7,354 nt of DNA, taken from Candidatus Sulfotelmatobacter sp. (GTDB lineage: Bacteria > Acidobacteriota > Terriglobia > Terriglobales > SbA1). Within the stretch, counting starts at the first letter, position 1; each line of letters begins with the position of its first letter. Below the pieces are notes generated by a model. It ran no database searches. It worked only from the letters and a program-made list of their open reading frames with translations, and was not told the origin of the DNA. Position numbers and translations under genes: made by a program. Shown here one piece after another: positions 6,452 to 7,354 of the stretch. The stretch is from assembly GCA_030151135.1 (NCBI GenBank), contig JASLEQ010000737.1, positions 1-7,354 of the forward strand. The letters run 5' to 3'.

Positions 6452-6503
6452 TCTAGCTTCTAGCGACTAGCTAGGAGCCAGAAGCTAGCAGCTAGAAGCT
6501 GAA
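6452..6503 (+). repeat. Heptamer repeats in both orientations in the rpsG-fusA gap, able to form a hairpin
   Basis: The block starts with inverse-orientation units (TCTAGCT at 6452-6458, TCTAGCG at 6459-6465, ACTAGCT at 6466-6472) and continues with forward units such as AGCCAGA (6476-6482), AGCTAGC (6483-6489), AGCTAGA (6490-6496) and AGCTGAA (6497-6503). AGCTTCTAGC (6455-6464) and GCTAGAAGCT (6491-6500) are a perfect ten-base inverted pair around a 26-base loop. The family is the same as in the rpsL-rpsG gap. Confidence 0.85.
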
Positions 6504-6533
6504 ATTTCACGGAGCCAGAAAGAGAATTAGGTC

Positions 6534-7354
6534 GTGCCAAGAACAGTCCCATTAGAGCGTTGCAGGAACATCGGCATCATGGCCCACATCGATGCCGGTA
6601 AAACCACTACGACGGAGCGCATCCTGTTTTATACGGGACGGACGCACCGCATCGGAGAGGTTCATGAAGGCACTGCGACCATGGATTGGATGGAGCAGGA
6701 GCAGGAGCGCGGCATAACGATTACGTCTGCCGCCACGACTTGCACCTGGCGCGACATCCGCATCAACATTATTGATACTCCCGGCCACGTGGATTTCACG
6801 GCTGAGGTGGAGCGCTCGTTGAGAGTGCTTGACGGCGCGGTCGCGGTTTTCGACGCTGTTCATGGTGTGCAGCCGCAGTCGGAAAAGGTGTGGCGCCAAG
6901 CCGATAAGTACGGCGTCCCGCGCATTTGTTTCATTAATAAGATTGACAAGATGGGTGCTGATTTCGAGCATGCCGTCGATACCATCCGCAAGCGCCTCAG
7001 CGCCAAGCCCGTTGCGATTCAGATCCCTATCGGACAAGAAGCGAAGTTCCTCGGCGTCATCGATTTGATTGCCATGAAGGCCATCATCTGGAAAGACGAG
7101 ACGATGGGCGCGGAATACGAGGTCGAGGAGATCCCCGCCGATCTGAAGAAGAAAGCGGAAGCGTTCCACGCGCAGTTAGTCGAAACCGTCGCGGAAAACG
7201 ATGACGAGATGCTGCACAAGTTCCTGGAAGGCGAAGAGATTTCAGCCGAGGAACTGAAAAAATCGTTGCGTAAATCGACCATCGAGCTGAAGGTGTTCCC
7301 GGTGGTAGTCGGGACTGCGTTCAAGAACAAGGGTGTGCAGCCGCTGCTTGATGC
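6534..7354 (+). CDS. fusA: Elongation factor G (N-terminal 273 residues; cut by window edge)
   Basis: The translational GTPase EF-G moves tRNAs and mRNA through the ribosome and, with RRF, recycles ribosomes. The visible part is the G domain and the start of its G' insert: G1 AHIDAGKTT (17-25), the switch I end RGITI (59-63), G3 DTPGH (81-85), and G4 NKID (135-138), where NKMD is commoner. [20 protein letters not shown] (111-130) is typical EF-G sequence. The start is a GTG giving MPRTVPLE after initiation. It is the only reasonable start, because an in-frame TAG stands two codons upstream (6528-6530) and the next ATG lies just before the P-loop. No good Shine-Dalgarno is seen: AGG is only two bases before the GTG, and GGAG at 6511 is too far. 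It is third in the str operon, 88 bases after rpsG. About 420 residues should lie beyond the edge. Confidence 0.97.
   Translation, partial: MPRTVPLERCRNIGIMAHIDAGKTTTTERILFYTGRTHRIGEVHEGTATMDWMEQEQERGITITSAATTCTWRDIRINIIDTPGHVDFTAEVERSLRVLDGAVAVFDAVHGVQPQSEKVWRQADKYGVPRICFINKIDKMGADFEHAVDTIRKRLSAKPVAIQIPIGQEAKFLGVIDLIAMKAIIWKDETMGAEYEVEEIPADLKKKAEAFHAQLVETVAENDDEMLHKFLEGEEISAEELKKSLRKSTIELKVFPVVVGTAFKNKGVQPLLD

Overview
The window most likely comes from an acidobacterium (Acidobacteriota, Terriglobia/Koribacter-like). Three things suggest this: the sequences of ribosomal proteins S12 and S7 and of EF-G; several signalling and secreted protein types often seen in that group (a MEDS sensor, a GAF-GGDEF protein, and an Ig-like plus propeller lipoprotein); and gene gaps packed with heptamer repeats of the AGCTAGA type. 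The phylum is inferred by reading, not by a search.

Layout. Bases 1-711 hold two minus-strand genes: a protein with an N-terminal MEDS sensory domain that runs off the left edge, and a small secreted one-domain beta-sandwich protein whose perfect TATAAT box lies so close to the ATG that its mRNA may be leaderless. A 301-base divergent gap follows (712-1012). It carries the promoter of a GAF-GGDEF nucleotide cyclase (1013-2065), which ends at a strong intrinsic terminator. Converging on it is a large minus-strand lipoprotein (2208-4691) with Ig-like repeats and a C-terminal beta-propeller. About 840 bases without a convincing gene follow, containing a near-consensus promoter and a leader of about 400 bases rich in hairpins. 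These lead into the str operon: rpsL (S12), rpsG (S7) and fusA (EF-G, cut by the right edge).

How the genes relate. The str genes are one translation operon read from the promoter at 5097-5125. Both of its intercistronic gaps are made largely of heptamer repeats, which also supply the ribosome-binding sequence of rpsG. The left half is environmental sensing and cell-envelope material with no visible link to the str operon.

The most interesting point is in the GGDEF protein. The aspartate that reads the guanine base in ordinary diguanylate cyclases (PleD D344) is serine here (Ser236), while all other catalytic and inhibitory-site residues are kept. The same change marks the Hypr GGDEF enzymes, which make 3',3'-cGAMP. 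This gene is therefore a candidate GAF-controlled cGAMP synthase rather than a plain c-di-GMP synthase.
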